DNA of 64,000 nucleotides, from positions 1,491,558 to 1,555,557 of the forward strand of contig SIJG01000009.1 of assembly GCA_023374025.1 (NCBI GenBank). Reading direction: 5' to 3'. The first letter of the stretch is position 1. The number at the start of each line of letters is the position of its first letter. Made by a program: the position numbers and the translations under genes. Shown here piece by piece: positions 13,371-26,588 of this stretch. This DNA is from Heterodera schachtii (taxonomy: Eukaryota; Nematoda; Chromadorea; Rhabditida; Heteroderidae). The notes beneath the pieces are model-generated. The model made no database searches. It was not told where the DNA came from and saw only the letters and a program-made list of their open reading frames with translations.

Positions 13371-14223
13371 ATGTTACAAAAATAATTAAAAATTTGACAA
13401 AAAGAAGTTAAAAAAAATTTTATTTTCTGAAAATAAATTTCAATTTATTAAAAAAATGGAGACTAATATATAAAAATCATAAAGCCAAAAAAGAAGAACA
13501 AATCAGCTAAAATGTTAACGTAATTAAAATGATTTCAAAAAATTACTTATTAATTAAGTTATTATATAGTTTTCGAAAAATATAATAAAAAAAAATCAAC
13601 GATAAACTAGTCGAATAATAAAATTTAAAAGAAACAAAATTTAAATCTAAATTAAATTTGCAGTGGAATTACAAAAATTAATCTTTTATGATTATTAGTT
13701 TTTTATTCCAACTTAAATCTAGACAAACTTTTTTTACTTAACCTAAATAGTTTTTGAAAATATTAAAAATGAATTTAAATTAACAAGAATTTAAATATAT
13801 AGAAAAAGTAATAAAATAGCTTTATCGAAATACTAAAATAACTAAGTTTTCAGTTTTTTTTATTATTTTATTCAATAAAATTTTTTGATTGAATTTCAAA
13901 TTTAAAAGTATGACCAATTCTTTGTGTTTTCAAACTTTTGACTCAGTTTAAAAAATAAAAGGAACTTTTGGGGTTACGTATTTAAAATCGTTTCAATAAC
14001 TATTATTTTTCGAAATGAAATTATACGAATTTCCGCATTAAAAAAATTTCACACCAACAAAAACATTTTTACTCTTATCTGGGATTCAAAAAAAGTCTAT
14101 AAAAATATTTTAAATAATTTATATAAAATTTAATTGAAATTTAGAAAAAGATTGCTCAATGATTTATCATGGAGTATAACCGTTTATTTGTTCGTTTTAA
14201 ATTTTCCAATGCCCCTTTTCCTA

Positions 14224-14630
14224 CAGGGTGACAAATAGAGATAAAAATATGCCAAAATTTTTTTGCAGGTGGCAAGCAACTCCCTGATTAAGATTTTTGC
14301 AATTTTCCGGAGAAATGTTTAATGAAAATATACCACTTTAGGATTATATTTTGCCATATTTTCCACTTAAATTCATTTTTTTGCTTCATTTAGTTCGGTT
14401 GTTAGAATTTTTTTATTGTCTTCGCACAATGAACTTTTGGCGCCAAAAATGGGTCAGAATTTTTGATGGTGCCATTATTCCATTGAGAAAATGAAATTTT
14501 TGTTTATAATTCAGAGTGCTTTAAGAGAATTGAAGAGGCCTCAAAATGATTATAAAAAGATTAAAATCAGTTTTGTGGTTTATGAGATATTAGAAATTTT
14601 AAAGTGGTGCAAGGCCTATTTGTCACCCTG
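14224..14630. mobile_element. Tc1/mariner-like MITE
   Basis: The ends are inverted repeats CAGGGTGACAAATAG and its complement, about 15 bp, flanked by TA on both sides (14222-14223 and 14631-14632). TA duplication and CAGGGTG-type ends fit the Tc1/mariner superfamily. The 407-bp interior has no transposase. The second copy at 19964-20370 comes from the segmental duplication. Confidence 0.75.
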
Positions 14631-15151
14631 TATAATTTTATTCCTGAAACTGTTTATGAATCGGATTTAAACTAGTGAAAAATAACAACGGTGCATTGGG
14701 TTAGTCAAAAACTATTAAAAATATAAAAAAGGCGAACAAATGACCTCTTATTTGAAAATTTCTTGTGGTCACAAAACAAAAAGTACCGTAAAAGGAATCC
14801 AATCAAAAATAAAAATCCCTTTTTTTAGAAATAAATACAAATCAAAAAAATAATTAAATAAATTAAGCTTAATAAATCAATCCATTAAGTAAAAGCTATA
14901 TTAAATTACAATAAATAAAACAATATTGAAATATCTTAAAAAAGTAGAAATTTGTTGACCAAAACGATTTTTTGCCTCTAACGTGCAATTTGAGAACAAT
15001 TCTCTGTACAATTGTGGACACACATTTTTTTCCCTTACATTAAATGCATAAATACAAAAAATTTTAAATCAATGCCATAAAAAAATAACAAATTTTGAAT
15101 GCTCCGGTGCAATCAACGAACGCTAATACGCTTCCTAGCTAGCATCAGCAG

Positions 15152-15887
15152 CAGGGCTGGCCGTGATCACGGATCACGGCTCACGGATCACGGGAATCAC
15201 GGGGTTTTTGGGGTGCCGTGATCTCGGATCACGGGTCACGGATTTTTTCAATTTTTCCGTGATTTTGATCCGTGATTGGCATTTTATATAGGGGAATTTT
15301 TATTGAGACAAAAATATGAAATTGATGGAAAAATAAAATTTTTGAGAAAAAATTAATTAAATAAATCATTTCTGTTAAAAATTTAAATTACTTTAATTGA
15401 AATTTAATTAAAAGAAAGTTTTCTTACTTTAAAAATATTTTTTCTTATTTTTTAAAACATTAGATCCATAAATTAACAAATGATTTGACATTTTTTTGGA
15501 CAAAATCTGTTAACAAATTCTTTCAAAATTTCAAAATTTTTCCCGGCGGCGCCTATCGGCACCACCGGACCCCCATTTTACATAATTTTCTGAAATTTGG
15601 ACCACAAAATGGCAAAAAAATAGCCGTTTTTGGCGCAAAAACGGCTAAAATCCCTATTTTTTCTCTCCGTCGATGATAATGTTGGTCCAAAAGAATTTTG
15701 TTCAACATCAAAAATTAGCTTATTTGTTAGAGGAACTTTTTTTCTATATAAAATAGCACGGATCACGGGAATCACGGGGTTTTTGGGGTGCCGTGATCAC
15801 GGTTCACGGCTCACGGATTTTTTTGAAAGCCCCGTGATCACGGCTCACGGATTTCCGTGATTGGAAATTCAATCACGGCCAGCCCTG
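15152..15887. mobile_element. hAT-like MITE, ATCACGG family (internally deleted copy)
   Basis: The termini are a perfect 16-bp inverted repeat, CAGGGCTGGCCGTGAT, flanked by a perfect 8-bp duplication ATCAGCAG (15144-15151 and 15888-15895). Both features fit hAT (8-bp duplication, YARNG ends). Both subterminal regions are packed with ATCACGG/CTCACGG words in inverted orientation. The centre holds the core GGCGGCGCCTATCGGCAC (15547-15564), also found in the other GC-core elements. This copy lacks 189 bp near 15754 that the copy at 20892-21816 retains. The small frames inside do not encode a transposase. Confidence 0.88.
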
Positions 15888-16340
15888 ATCAGCAGTCAAC
15901 CAGTGGAGTTGCTTGCCACTTTTGCGACTGAATTCTAGTAAATAAATAATTTTGAATAATGAAATTTAATCATTTATAATTAAAAATAATCAATAGAAAA
16001 ACAGAAAACAAACAAATTTTGATTGTTCTTCTAGAACTGTTAATATGAAATATAATTATCAAATTCTATATTTTTTTCTTTAAACAATGAAGTGAAATTA
16101 ACTTTTATATCATGAACAGGGTAATTCCCACGACTAAATGCCTTCGTTATTTTAAATAAATATAAAAAACACCCAAAAGAAGTTTTACAAAATCAGAAAA
16201 TCTATAAAAAGAACGAGAGAATTAACTCAGTGGCACAAAGAAAATGAAAAAAATTGTAAATTGCATATTATCCTAAAAACTTTAATCAAAAACATTAGTT
16301 ATCAACATGGGAATAAAAAGAAACAACACAAGATTTAAAC

Positions 16341-17129
16341 TAGAGACCGGATTTTCCAAAAGTGCCGGACCGGACCGGTCTGATATTTTCAGAAGCAACC
16401 GGTTTCCGGGCCCGGCCTCTTAAAAACCGGTCAAACCGGAAAACCGGTGAAACCGGATTTTCAAATTGCCGGGCCCGGAACCGGTTTCCGGTTTGGTAAA
16501 AATTTAAATTTTCACATGTATTTCACCCAAAATTGACCATAAATCGTGCCAGATGTAAAATTTCGGCTCTATTTCACTTCAGGCGTCAATAAATGACCTC
16601 TTCAATAATAAAACTTCAAAAAAATAAAAAAATTTTAAAGAATTTTTTGAAAAATTTTTGGTAAAGTGCATCAGTACCGGAAAACCTAGTAAGTAATTCT
16701 CCATAAAAAGAAAAAAAATTTCTTTCTTAGATATTTGTGGAAAATTTTTTAAGATTTTGAAATTTCTGTTTGGAAATTAAAAAAATTTGCGATTTTGAGC
16801 AAATTTTTCAAGAAAATTAAGGATTTTTAGGGTCCGGCGGTGCCGATAGGCGTCGCCGGAGAAATTTTTGAAAATTTCGATGCAATTTATTAACTGAAAT
16901 TGTATAAAAATTAAGAATTTTTGGCTATATCATAAACCGGTAAAAACCGGTCTAAAATGCCGGTTTCCGGACCGGTTTGGCATTTTCAAAATGACCGGTT
17001 TCCGGGCCCGGCCTCTCAAAAACCGGTCAAACCGGAAAACCGGTCAAACCGGAATTTTCCCTAAAATCGCCGGACCGGTTTCCGGGCCCGGTAAAAACCG
17101 GTACCGGGCCCGGTCCGGTCCGTTCTCTA
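16341..17129. mobile_element. hAT-like MITE, ACCGGT/CCGGGCCCGG family
   Basis: The element starts TAGAGACCGGA and ends with the complement of TAGAGAACGGACCGG. It is flanked by a perfect 8-bp duplication ATTTAAAC (16333-16340 and 17130-17137). The subterminal regions are dense in ACCGGT, GGTTTCCGG and CCGGGCCCGG. The centre carries, in reverse orientation (16832-16860), the same core as the ATCACGG family. It is 789 bp and non-coding. The second copy is at 22270-23058. Confidence 0.88.
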
Positions 17130-17137
17130 ATTTAAAC

Positions 17138-18730
17138 TAACATGAACAAAGACAAATGCAAATTAGAAATGCATGCTTTACAAAAAAACAAAAATGAGAT
17201 TATGAATTATATATTTATAATAAAGAAATTATTGATCTAGAATTATATGTATTCGATATTATGCTGTAAATAATACAAGATAAATGATAGTGTAAAAGTA
17301 AAAAATACTCTAAGCGAGCTGCTGCGCCTGTCCATGAATTTATCAATTTATAATATTAAATTATAAATAAATTTATAAAGTTTAATATAAAAGAAAAGGG
17401 CAACTTTATATATAATAAAAGCAAAAATAAATAAAAAAATTCACTATAAATTTAATAATGTTATTTTTGAATATATAGATTCGTATGGATAAAGCAAAAC
17501 AAAATAGAAAATAGTTTAATCAGGACTTAAACAAAAGTTATTTTGATTTAAATTATTTCAATTTAAAAAATAATAAATTAAATTAATACGATATTTCCCG
17601 CACATTGTCTTTCGATGCCTAATCATAAAAGTGTAAAAATTGCATTCACTAATATAATCTAAATTTCTTAATATTATTATGGACAATTTTTTGGGTGTAT
17701 AGAATTAAAAACATTTCAACTAAAATTGAAAAAATAAACAAATATGAATATTTGATTTGAATAATGCTATACCACAAGTGATTTGAAAAATTTGTTTTAG
17801 CAACATATCCTTTATCGTGATTCATTGTTTTATTTGTAGAGCCATTTATTAAATAAATTTATTCAAAATATTATTTTATATTTGGTCAAAAAGCCAATAA
17901 CTTTAATACAAATATGAGATACATGTACATATATTCATATGAAATGTAATTTTGAAAATATTAATAAATTAAAACGAATAAAAAATAAACAATCGATGTA
18001 ATAAAAAATTAAGTTCATCAAATAATCTATTCTAAATAGTATCGCAAGTTATATAACGAAGTGACAATTAAAAATATGGCGACTAATTATTTTACAAAAT
18101 AATAATTCAATTTCACATTTACATGTAATTTAAATATATTTATAGTTTTCAGTCGCTTTTTCACAAACAAGTGTTGAAAAAAGTGCAAACTATGAATGAC
18201 CACGCGTGTGATAAGCTTGAACTGTGGAAAAAAGTCGAAAAACTCATTTAAAAATATAAAAAACAAAAAATAACAAATAACAAATTTAATAATACTGAAA
18301 ATCCAATTTTATTCACAAATATTTTTTACGGTCACTCAAGCTATTAAAAGAAACAATTAATTTTGATAAAAATAAAAAACACATAAAATTGTACACTGTT
18401 AAATCTAATTTAAAGCAAGAATCTTATATTTGGCTAGTTTAATCGATGAATTGCTTCAACAGAACAATACATGTGAAAGATGACTAAAACAACATCATGC
18501 AATAATTATAATTATCGCGACGCGAGTAAAAATAACTTAAAATAAAAAAAACATGTTGAAAAAGAATATATTTAAATATTTTTTGAAATATAAAGCGAAA
18601 AAAAAAATTTATTGATGAATTAATTTAATATAATTAATGTTGCGGCAAGTTTAAACTTTCATTTCTCTGAACTTTTTACCATTTATTGGAAAAAATTAAA
18701 ATAATTAGTAAAAATATCATGAAAAAATGA
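17138..18730. other. A-rich spacer within the duplicated unit
   Basis: No gene, array or terminal inverted repeat seen. The only GC-richer words (18195-18230) form no splice-flanked frame. The same sequence recurs at 23067-24659. Confidence 0.5.
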
Positions 18731-18834
18731 TTTGAAATGCAAAAGAGGAAATAAAAATGGAATTAGTGGGAAGGAGGAGATATTGGATGGAGAAGCTAAT
18801 GTTGTGTTGAAGGAAGGACGCGTCGTTTTGTGTC
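18731..18834 (+). repeat. Dispersed repeat, TGGAATTAGTGGG...CGTCGTTTTGTGTC family
   Basis: This stretch shares ordered blocks (TTTGAAATGCA, AATGGAATTAGTGGG, GATGGAGAA, GTGAAGG-like, CGCGTCGTTTTGTGTC) with 63859-64000 and, in reverse, with 29500-29580. The family is unidentified. It may be a conserved gene end or an old transposon fragment. Confidence 0.6.
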
Positions 18835-19963
18835 GATGGACTAAGAATGCTTAAAATAAGCAAAAAAGATCTAAAAAAATTTCAAAAGAAAATTATACAA
18901 GAATAAACTTGTATTTTTAAAAGAATCAACCAAAAAAAAGATAAGAGAAAATTTAAATATTGAAATTCAAGTTGTAATACTGAAAAGATAAAAAAATCAA
19001 ACAAAATTAAATGAAAAAGCTTTACTTTTAATGCTCTAGGTAATGAATTATTAAACATTTGATAAGATATTTTAAAAATTAATATATTAAAATACATTTA
19101 TTTAATTAAATGTTACAAAAATAATTAAAAATTTGACAAAAAGAAGTTAAAAAAAATTTTATTTTCTGAAAATAAATTTCAATTTATTAAAAAAATGGAG
19201 ACTAATATATAAAAATCATAAAGCCAAAAAAGAAGAACAAATCAGCTAAAATGTTAACGTAATTAAAATGATTTCAAAAAATTACTTATTAATTAAGTTA
19301 TTATATAGTTTTCGAAAAATATAATAAAAAAAAATCAACGATAAACTAGTCGAATAATAAAATTTAAAAGAAACAAAATTTAAATCTAAATTAAATTTGC
19401 AGTGGAATTACAAAAATTAATCTTTTATGATTATTAGTTTTTTATTCCAACTTAAATCTAGACAAACTTTTTTTTACTTAACCTAAATAGTTTTTGAAAA
19501 TATTAAAAATGAATTTAAATTAACAAGAATTTAAATATATAGAAAAAGTAATAAAATAGCTTTATCGAAATACTAAAATAACTAAGTTTTCAGTTTTTTT
19601 TATTATTTTATTCAATAAAATTTTTTGATTGAATTTCAAATTTAAAAGTATGACCAATTCTTTGTGTTTTCAAACTTTTGACTCAGTTTAAAAAATAAAA
19701 GGAACTTTTGGGGTTACGTATTTAAAATCGTTTCAATAACTATTATTTTTCGAAATGAAATTATACGAATTTCCGCATTAAAAAAATTTCACACCAACAA
19801 AAACATTTTTACTCTTATCTGGGATTCAAAAAAAGTCTATAAAAATATTTTAAATAATTTATATAAAATTTAATTGAAATTTAGAAAAAGATTGCTCAAT
19901 GATTTATCATGGAGTATAACCGTTTATTTGTTCGTTTTAAATTTTCCAATGCCCCTTTTCCTA

Positions 19964-20370
19964 CAGGGTGACAAATAGAGATAAAAATATGCCAAAATTT
20001 TTTTGCAGGTGGCAAGCAACTCCCTGATTAAGATTTTTGCAATTTTCCGGAGAAATGTTTAATGAAAATATACCACTTTAGGATTATATTTTGCCATATT
20101 TTCCACTTAAATTCATTTTTTTGCTTCATTTAGTTCGGTTGTTAGAATTTTTTTATTGTCTTCGCACAATGAACTTTTGGCGCCAAAAATGGGTCAGAAT
20201 TTTTGATGGTGCCATTATTCCATTGAGAAAATGAAATTTTTGTTTATAATTCAGAGTGCTTTAAGAGAATTGAAGAGGCCTCAAAATGATTATAAAAAGA
20301 TTAAAATCAGTTTTGTGGTTTATGAGATATTAGAAATTTTAAAGTGGTGCAAGGCCTATTTGTCACCCTG
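19964..20370. mobile_element. Tc1/mariner-like MITE (second copy)
   Basis: Same element and flanks as 14224-14630, carried by the segmental duplication. TA is present on both sides. Confidence 0.75.
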
Positions 20371-20891
20371 TATAATTTTATTCCTGAAACTGTTTATGAA
20401 TCGGATTTAAACTAGTGAAAAATAACAACGGTGCATTGGGTTAGTCAAAAACTATTAAAAATATAAAAAAGGCGAACAAATGACCTCTTATTTGAAAATT
20501 TCTTGTGGTCACAAAACAAAAAGTACCGTAAAAGGAATCCAATCAAAAATAAAAATCCCTTTTTTTAGAAATAAATACAAATCAAAAAAATAATTAAATA
20601 AATTAAGCTTAATAAATCAATCCATTAAGTAAAAGCTATATTAAATTACAATAAATAAAACAATATTGAAATATCTTAAAAAAGTAGAAATTTGTTGACC
20701 AAAACGATTTTTTGCCTCTAACGTGCAATTTGAGAACAATTCTCTGTACAATTGTGGACACACATTTTTTTCCCTTACATTAAATGCATAAATACAAAAA
20801 ATTTTAAATCAATGCCATAAAAAAATAACAAATTTTGAATGCTCCGGTGCAATCAACGAACGCTAATACGCTTCCTAGCTAGCATCAGCAG

Positions 20892-21816
20892 CAGGGCTGG
20901 CCGTGATCACGGATCACGGCTCACGGATCACGGGAATCACGGGGTTTTTGGGGTGCCGTGATCTCGGATCACGGGTCACGGATTTTTTCAATTTTTCCGT
21001 GATTTTGATCCGTGATTGGCATTTTATATAGGGGAATTTTTATTGAGACAAAAATATGAAATTGATGGAAAAATAAAATTTTTGAGAAAAAATTAATTAA
21101 ATAAATCATTTCTGTTAAAAATTTAAATTACTTTAATTGAAATTTAATTAAAAGAAAGTTTTCTTACTTTAAAAATATTTTTTCTTATTTTTTAAAACAT
21201 TAGATCCATAAATTAACAAATGATTTGACATTTTTTTGGACAAAATCTGTTAACAAATTCTTTCAAAATTTCAAAATTTTTCCCGGCGGCGCCTATCGGC
21301 ACCACCGGACCCCCATTTTACATAATTTTCTGAAATTTGGACCACAAAATGGCAAAAAAATAGCCGTTTTTGGCGCAAAAACGGCTAAAATCCCTATTTT
21401 TTCTCTCCGTCGATGATAATGTTGGTCCAAAAGAATTTTGTTCAACATCAAAAATTAGCTTATTTGTTAGAGGAATTTTTTTTCTATATAAAATAGAGCT
21501 TTGATTAAATTTAAGAAAAGTTTGAAAAATTTCTTAGGAAATTTACTCAAAAATTAAAATTTTTCCTTAGAGATTTCTATAAAAAGCTCTAATTTCCTCA
21601 AAAAATTGGCTCAATATTGTAAATTTTGACATTTTTGGACAAAAAAAATTATTCAGAAAATTTTTTACAATCACGGATCACGGCTCACGGATCACGGGAA
21701 TCACGGGGTTTTTGGGGTGCCGTGATCACGGTTCACGGCTCACGGATTTTTTTGAAAGCCCCGTGATCACGGCTCACGGATTTCCGTGATTGGAAATTCA
21801 ATCACGGCCAGCCCTG
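20892..21816. mobile_element. hAT-like MITE, ATCACGG family (fuller copy)
   Basis: The 925-bp version of the element at 15152-15887, with the same termini and the same ATCAGCAG flanks (20884-20891 and 21817-21824). It keeps an interior stretch (about 21496-21684) missing from the first copy, so the right array is more complete and mirrors the left. It is probably closer to the ancestral form. Confidence 0.88.
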
Positions 21817-22269
21817 ATCAGCAGTCAACCAGTGGAGTTGCTTGCCACTTTTGCGACTGAATTCTAGTAAATAAATAATTTTGAATAATGAAATTTAATC
21901 ATTTATAATTAAAAATAATCAATAGAAAAACAGAAAACAAACAAATTTTGATTGTTCTTCTAGAACTGTTAATATGAAATATAATTATCAAATTCTATAT
22001 TTTTTTCTTTAAACAATGAAGTGAAATTAACTTTTATATCATGAACAGGGTAATTCCCACGACTAAATGCCTTCGTTATTTTAAATAAATATAAAAAACA
22101 CCCAAAAGAAGTTTTACAAAATCAGAAAATCTATAAAAAGAACGAGAGAATTAACTCAGTGGCACAAAGAAAATGAAAAAAATTGTAAATTGCATATTAT
22201 CCTAAAAACTTTAATCAAAAACATTAGTTATCAACATGGGAATAAAAAGAAACAACACAAGATTTAAAC

Positions 22270-23058
22270 TAGAGACCGGATTTTCCAAAAGTGCCGGACC
22301 GGACCGGTCTGATATTTTCAGAAGCAACCGGTTTCCGGGCCCGGCCTCTTAAAAACCGGTCAAACCGGAAAACCGGTGAAACCGGATTTTCAAATTGCCG
22401 GGCCCGGAACCGGTTTCCGGTTTGGTAAAAATTTAAATTTTCACATGTATTTCACCCAAAATTGACCATAAATCGTGCCAGATGTAAAATTTCGGCTCTA
22501 TTTCACTTCAGGCGTCAATAAATGACCTCTTCAATAATAAAACTTCAAAAAAATAAAAAAATTTTAAAGAATTTTTTGAAAAATTTTTGGTAAAGTGCAT
22601 CAGTACCGGAAAACCTAGTAAGTAATTCTCCATAAAAAGAAAAAAAATTTCTTTCTTAGATATTTGTGGAAAATTTTTTAAGATTTTGAAATTTCTGTTT
22701 GGAAATTAAAAAAATTTGCGATTTTGAGCAAATTTTTCAAGAAAATTAAGGATTTTTAGGGTCCGGCGGTGCCGATAGGCGTCGCCGGAGAAATTTTTGA
22801 AAATTTCGATGCAATTTATTAACTGAAATTGTATAAAAATTAAGAATTTTTGGCTATATCATAAACCGGTAAAAACCGGTCTAAAATGCCGGTTTCCGGA
22901 CCGGTTTGGCATTTTCAAAATGACCGGTTTCCGGGCCCGGCCTCTCAAAAACCGGTCAAACCGGAAAACCGGTCAAACCGGAATTTTCCCTAAAATCGCC
23001 GGACCGGTTTCCGGGCCCGGTAAAAACCGGTACCGGGCCCGGTCCGGTCCGTTCTCTA
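22270..23058. mobile_element. hAT-like MITE, ACCGGT family (second copy)
   Basis: Duplicate of 16341-17129, flanked by ATTTAAAC at 22262-22269 and 23059-23066. Confidence 0.88.
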
Positions 23059-24659
23059 ATTTAAACTAACATGAACAAAGACAAATGCAAATTAGAAATG
23101 CATGCTTTACAAAAAAACAAAAATGAGATTATGAATTATATATTTATAATAAAGAAATTATTGATCTAGAATTATATGTATTCGATATTATGCTGTAAAT
23201 AATACAAGATAAATGATAGTGTAAAAGTAAAAAATACTCTAAGCGAGCTGCTGCGCCTGTCCATGAATTTATCAATTTATAATATTAAATTATAAATAAA
23301 TTTATAAAGTTTAATATAAAAGAAAAGGGCAACTTTATATATAATAAAAGCAAAAATAAATAAAAAAATTCACTATAAATTTAATAATGTTATTTTTGAA
23401 TATATAGATTCGTATGGATAAAGCAAAACAAAATAGAAAATAGTTTAATCAGGACTTAAACAAAAGTTATTTTGATTTAAATTATTTCAATTTAAAAAAT
23501 AATAAATTAAATTAATACGATATTTCCCGCACATTGTCTTTCGATGCCTAATCATAAAAGTGTAAAAATTGCATTCACTAATATAATCTAAATTTCTTAA
23601 TATTATTATGGACAATTTTTTGGGTGTATAGAATTAAAAACATTTCAACTAAAATTGAAAAAATAAACAAATATGAATATTTGATTTGAATAATGCTATA
23701 CCACAAGTGATTTGAAAAATTTGTTTTAGCAACATATCCTTTATCGTGATTCATTGTTTTATTTGTAGAGCCATTTATTAAATAAATTTATTCAAAATAT
23801 TATTTTATATTTGGTCAAAAAGCCAATAACTTTAATACAAATATGAGATACATGTACATATATTCATATGAAATGTAATTTTGAAAATATTAATAAATTA
23901 AAACGAATAAAAAATAAACAATCGATGTAATAAAAAATTAAGTTCATCAAATAATCTATTCTAAATAGTATCGCAAGTTATATAACGAAGTGACAATTAA
24001 AAATATGGCGACTAATTATTTTACAAAATAATAATTCAATTTCACATTTACATGTAATTTAAATATATTTATAGTTTTCAGTCGCTTTTTCACAAACAAG
24101 TGTTGAAAAAAGTGCAAACTATGAATGACCACGCGTGTGATAAGCTTGAACTGTGGAAAAAAGTCGAAAAACTCATTTAAAAATATAAAAAACAAAAAAT
24201 AACAAATAACAAATTTAATAATACTGAAAATCCAATTTTATTCACAAATATTTTTTACGGTCACTCAAGCTATTAAAAGAAACAATTAATTTTGATAAAA
24301 ATAAAAAACACATAAAATTGTACACTGTTAAATCTAATTTAAAGCAAGAATCTTATATTTGGCTAGTTTAATCGATGAATTGCTTCAACAGAACAATACA
24401 TGTGAAAGATGACTAAAACAACATCATGCAATAATTATAATTATCGCGACGCGAGTAAAAATAACTTAAAATAAAAAAAACATGTTGAAAAAGAATATAT
24501 TTAAATATTTTTTGAAATATAAAGCGAAAAAAAAAATTTATTGATGAATTAATTTAATATAATTAATGTTGCGGCAAGTTTAAACTTTCATTTCTCTGAA
24601 CTTTTTACCATTTATTGGAAAAAATTAAAATAATTAGTAAAAATATCATGAAAAAATGA

Positions 24660-24763
24660 TTTGAAATGCAAAAGAGGAAATAAAAATGGAATTAGTGGGA
24701 AGGAGGAGATATTGGATGGAGAAGCTAATGTTGTGTTGAAGGAAGGACGCGTCGTTTTGTGTC
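24660..24763 (+). repeat. Dispersed repeat (second copy in duplication)
   Basis: Same as 18731-18834, duplicated with the 5.7-kb unit. Confidence 0.6.
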
Positions 24764-25035
24764 GATGGACTAAGAATGCTTAAAATAAGCAAAAAAGATC
24801 TAAAAAAATTTCAAAAGAAAATTATACAAGAATAAACTTGTATTTTTAAAAGAATCAACCAAAAAAAAGATAAGAGAAAATTTAAATATTGAAATTCAAG
24901 TTGTAATACTGAAAAGATAAAAAAATCAAACAAAATTAAATGAAAAAGCTTTACTTTTAATGCTCTAGGTAATGAATTATTAAACATTTGATAAGATATT
25001 TTAAAAATTAATATATTAAAATACATTTATTTAAT

Positions 25036-25484
25036 AAAATGCATCTATATATTTGACAGACTATCTTTTCTATTCATTATAATTTTTTGGAATATAAGAA
25101 TATAAATGAATGAAATAATATTGTCTCTAGATTAGCGCGATGGAAATAAAATACATTAATAAAATAATGATCTTTATTTGACATATTAAATAACATAAAA
25201 TAAATGATTTAAAATAAATTTAATAATTTTATCTTGCAAAAATCGTCTTGAAAAAATAGTGAATTAAAGAAATGATTTATTTTAAATTATAGAATAACTA
25301 ATTTTTATATTAAAAAAAATAATGATTGGGATAAGTAAAATTAATTTTATGGTTCTTAATTAAATATAAAATCAATAAGCTTATATGAATTCTCAAATTT
25401 AAAATAAATAATATTATTTTATGTTGCTTTGATAACTTTTTAAAACAGGATAATACTCAGTATATTAAAAAAACAAAACTGTGC
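25036..25484. other. A/T-rich spacer
   Basis: I see no gene or repeat between the end of the duplicated unit and the GC-rich island that follows. Confidence 0.5.
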
Positions 25485-25595
25485 GAAAATATTTGCCGAC
25501 CGGGTCATCTTCCCCAGCGGGGAGTGTCGCCAAAACTGACGACGAAACAAGAAAAAACCGGAGACATACTCCCGCCGGCGGGGGACCGGCGATAA
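25485..25595 (-). other. Anonymous GC-rich island
   Basis: About 110 bases of GC-rich sequence with a palindromic CCGCCGGCGGG near 25572-25582, surrounded by A/T-rich DNA. On the minus strand one frame is open (FRRQFWRHSPLGKMTRSA). This could be a retrotransposon or gene fragment; I do not recognise it. There are no clear splice signals or inverted repeats at its borders. Confidence 0.35.
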
Positions 25596-25893
25596 AATTA
25601 ATGGATAATAAAATAATAAAATCATTGGAAATATAAACAGAACATCATCTTAAAAGGAAAAATAAATAAGGTAGTTTAACAAAGTAATATGGCGTTTTTA
25701 TTCTTTTTTTTGATGCATATTAAAACTATAAATTTTTCAAATAATTCAAATTATAAAATATTGAAAAAGTCTTGAATAAATTATTTGTTTTAATATTTTA
25801 CATAATAACTAAGTAATAAAAATGAAATATCAAACAATATAAAAAAAATAAATTATAAAATAAAATGTAAAATAAAAGGGAATTTTGGTGAAA

Positions 25894-26088
25894 TTACATA
25901 TTTAATAAATAAAAACAAAATAAATAACTACACAATAAAAAACGAAAGGATTCAAATAGAGAATAGTGCGCCAGACCGGCACTTATTTGAGTTTTCTGAG
26001 TTTTCCATTCCTTGTTTTTGCTTAACATATTCAGCATGTGCAGGATATAGGGCCAAAAGTTAGAAAGGGTTGAACCAATGGCACTCAT
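25894..26088 (-). CDS. Candidate exon, unknown protein
   Basis: Minus-strand frame whose first 35 or so codons are gene-like (MSAIGSTLSNFWPYILHMLN) and remain open a few codons upstream of the ATG. The rest of the frame runs into A/T-rich sequence, so the true exon probably ends near 25980. It lies downstream of two other minus-strand candidates (26143-26331 and 26589-26948), and all three may be exons of one gene. The joins were not solved. Family not recognised. Confidence 0.4.
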   Translation of the reverse strand: MSAIGSTLSNFWPYILHMLNMLSKNKEWKTQKTQISAGLAHYSLFESFRFLLCSYLFCFYLLNM

Positions 26089-26142
26089 TTTAAGCGGCGT
26101 AAAATTATTAGGTCAAGTCTATTATTCTACAATAATTTAATT

Positions 26143-26331
26143 TTAAATTGAATCTTTATTGGAAATAATCTGATTATTGTTGATTAATTTTTTCTTTGAG
26201 CTGCACATTGTCAATACGAGAAAAAAGTCGCGTATCAGCTCATTGCACCGGCACCGATATGATGGCACCCACTCGTTGTAAATGTTAATGTATCCCTTCA
26301 CAATTTCATAAATGGAAAATGAGATGTTCAT
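26143..26331 (-). CDS. Candidate exon, unknown protein
   Basis: Minus-strand frame that includes YNEWVPSYRCRCNELIRDFF, with mixed codon use unlike the A/T-rich surroundings. An AAAG precedes the ATG and could be an acceptor. Three cysteines fall within about 22 residues. Not recognised; probably part of the same gene as its neighbours on this strand. Confidence 0.42.
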   Translation of the reverse strand: MNISFSIYEIVKGYINIYNEWVPSYRCRCNELIRDFFLVLTMCSSKKKLINNNQIISNKDSI

Positions 26332-26588
26332 CTATCTTTCTTTAAATAAAATAGCGCAAGAATAAAATAACTCTTGAGAATAAAATAATTACTAATTAAA
26401 TTGAAAAAAAAAATTAAGAATTTGGTAAAATGAAATGATGGACAACTTTAAAAAAGAATAAAAAATACAAAAGGAGAAATAAATTTAAAAGTACATTATG
26501 TATTTTAATTGATATGTTATTTAGGTATTGATGTTATTTCATAATAATTCTAAATTGTTAAAAATGAAAATAAATTGTTCAGTATTTT

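Larger units (their letters stand above)
13371..19109 (+). repeat. Tandem segmental duplication, copy 1
   Basis: This 5739-bp unit is followed directly by a second copy starting at 19110. Every stretch I compared is identical except an extra T in a poly-T run in copy 2 (near 13730 versus 19470), a C-to-T change near 15738/21478, and a 189-bp deletion in copy 1 inside the hAT-like element. The unit contains a mariner-like MITE, two hAT-like MITEs and a dispersed repeat, and no convincing gene. Such similarity means either a very recent tandem duplication or two haplotypes placed in series by the assembler. Confidence 0.9.
19110..25035 (+). repeat. Tandem segmental duplication, copy 2
   Basis: Second copy of the 13371-19109 unit, 5926 bp long because it retains 189 bp of the ATCACGG element. 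After AATACATTTATTTAA the two copies diverge, which marks the right border near 25035. Confidence 0.9.

Noticed and set aside
15485..15860. Small frames inside the ATCACGG element
   Set aside because: Too short for a transposase and made of the core and subterminal repeats.
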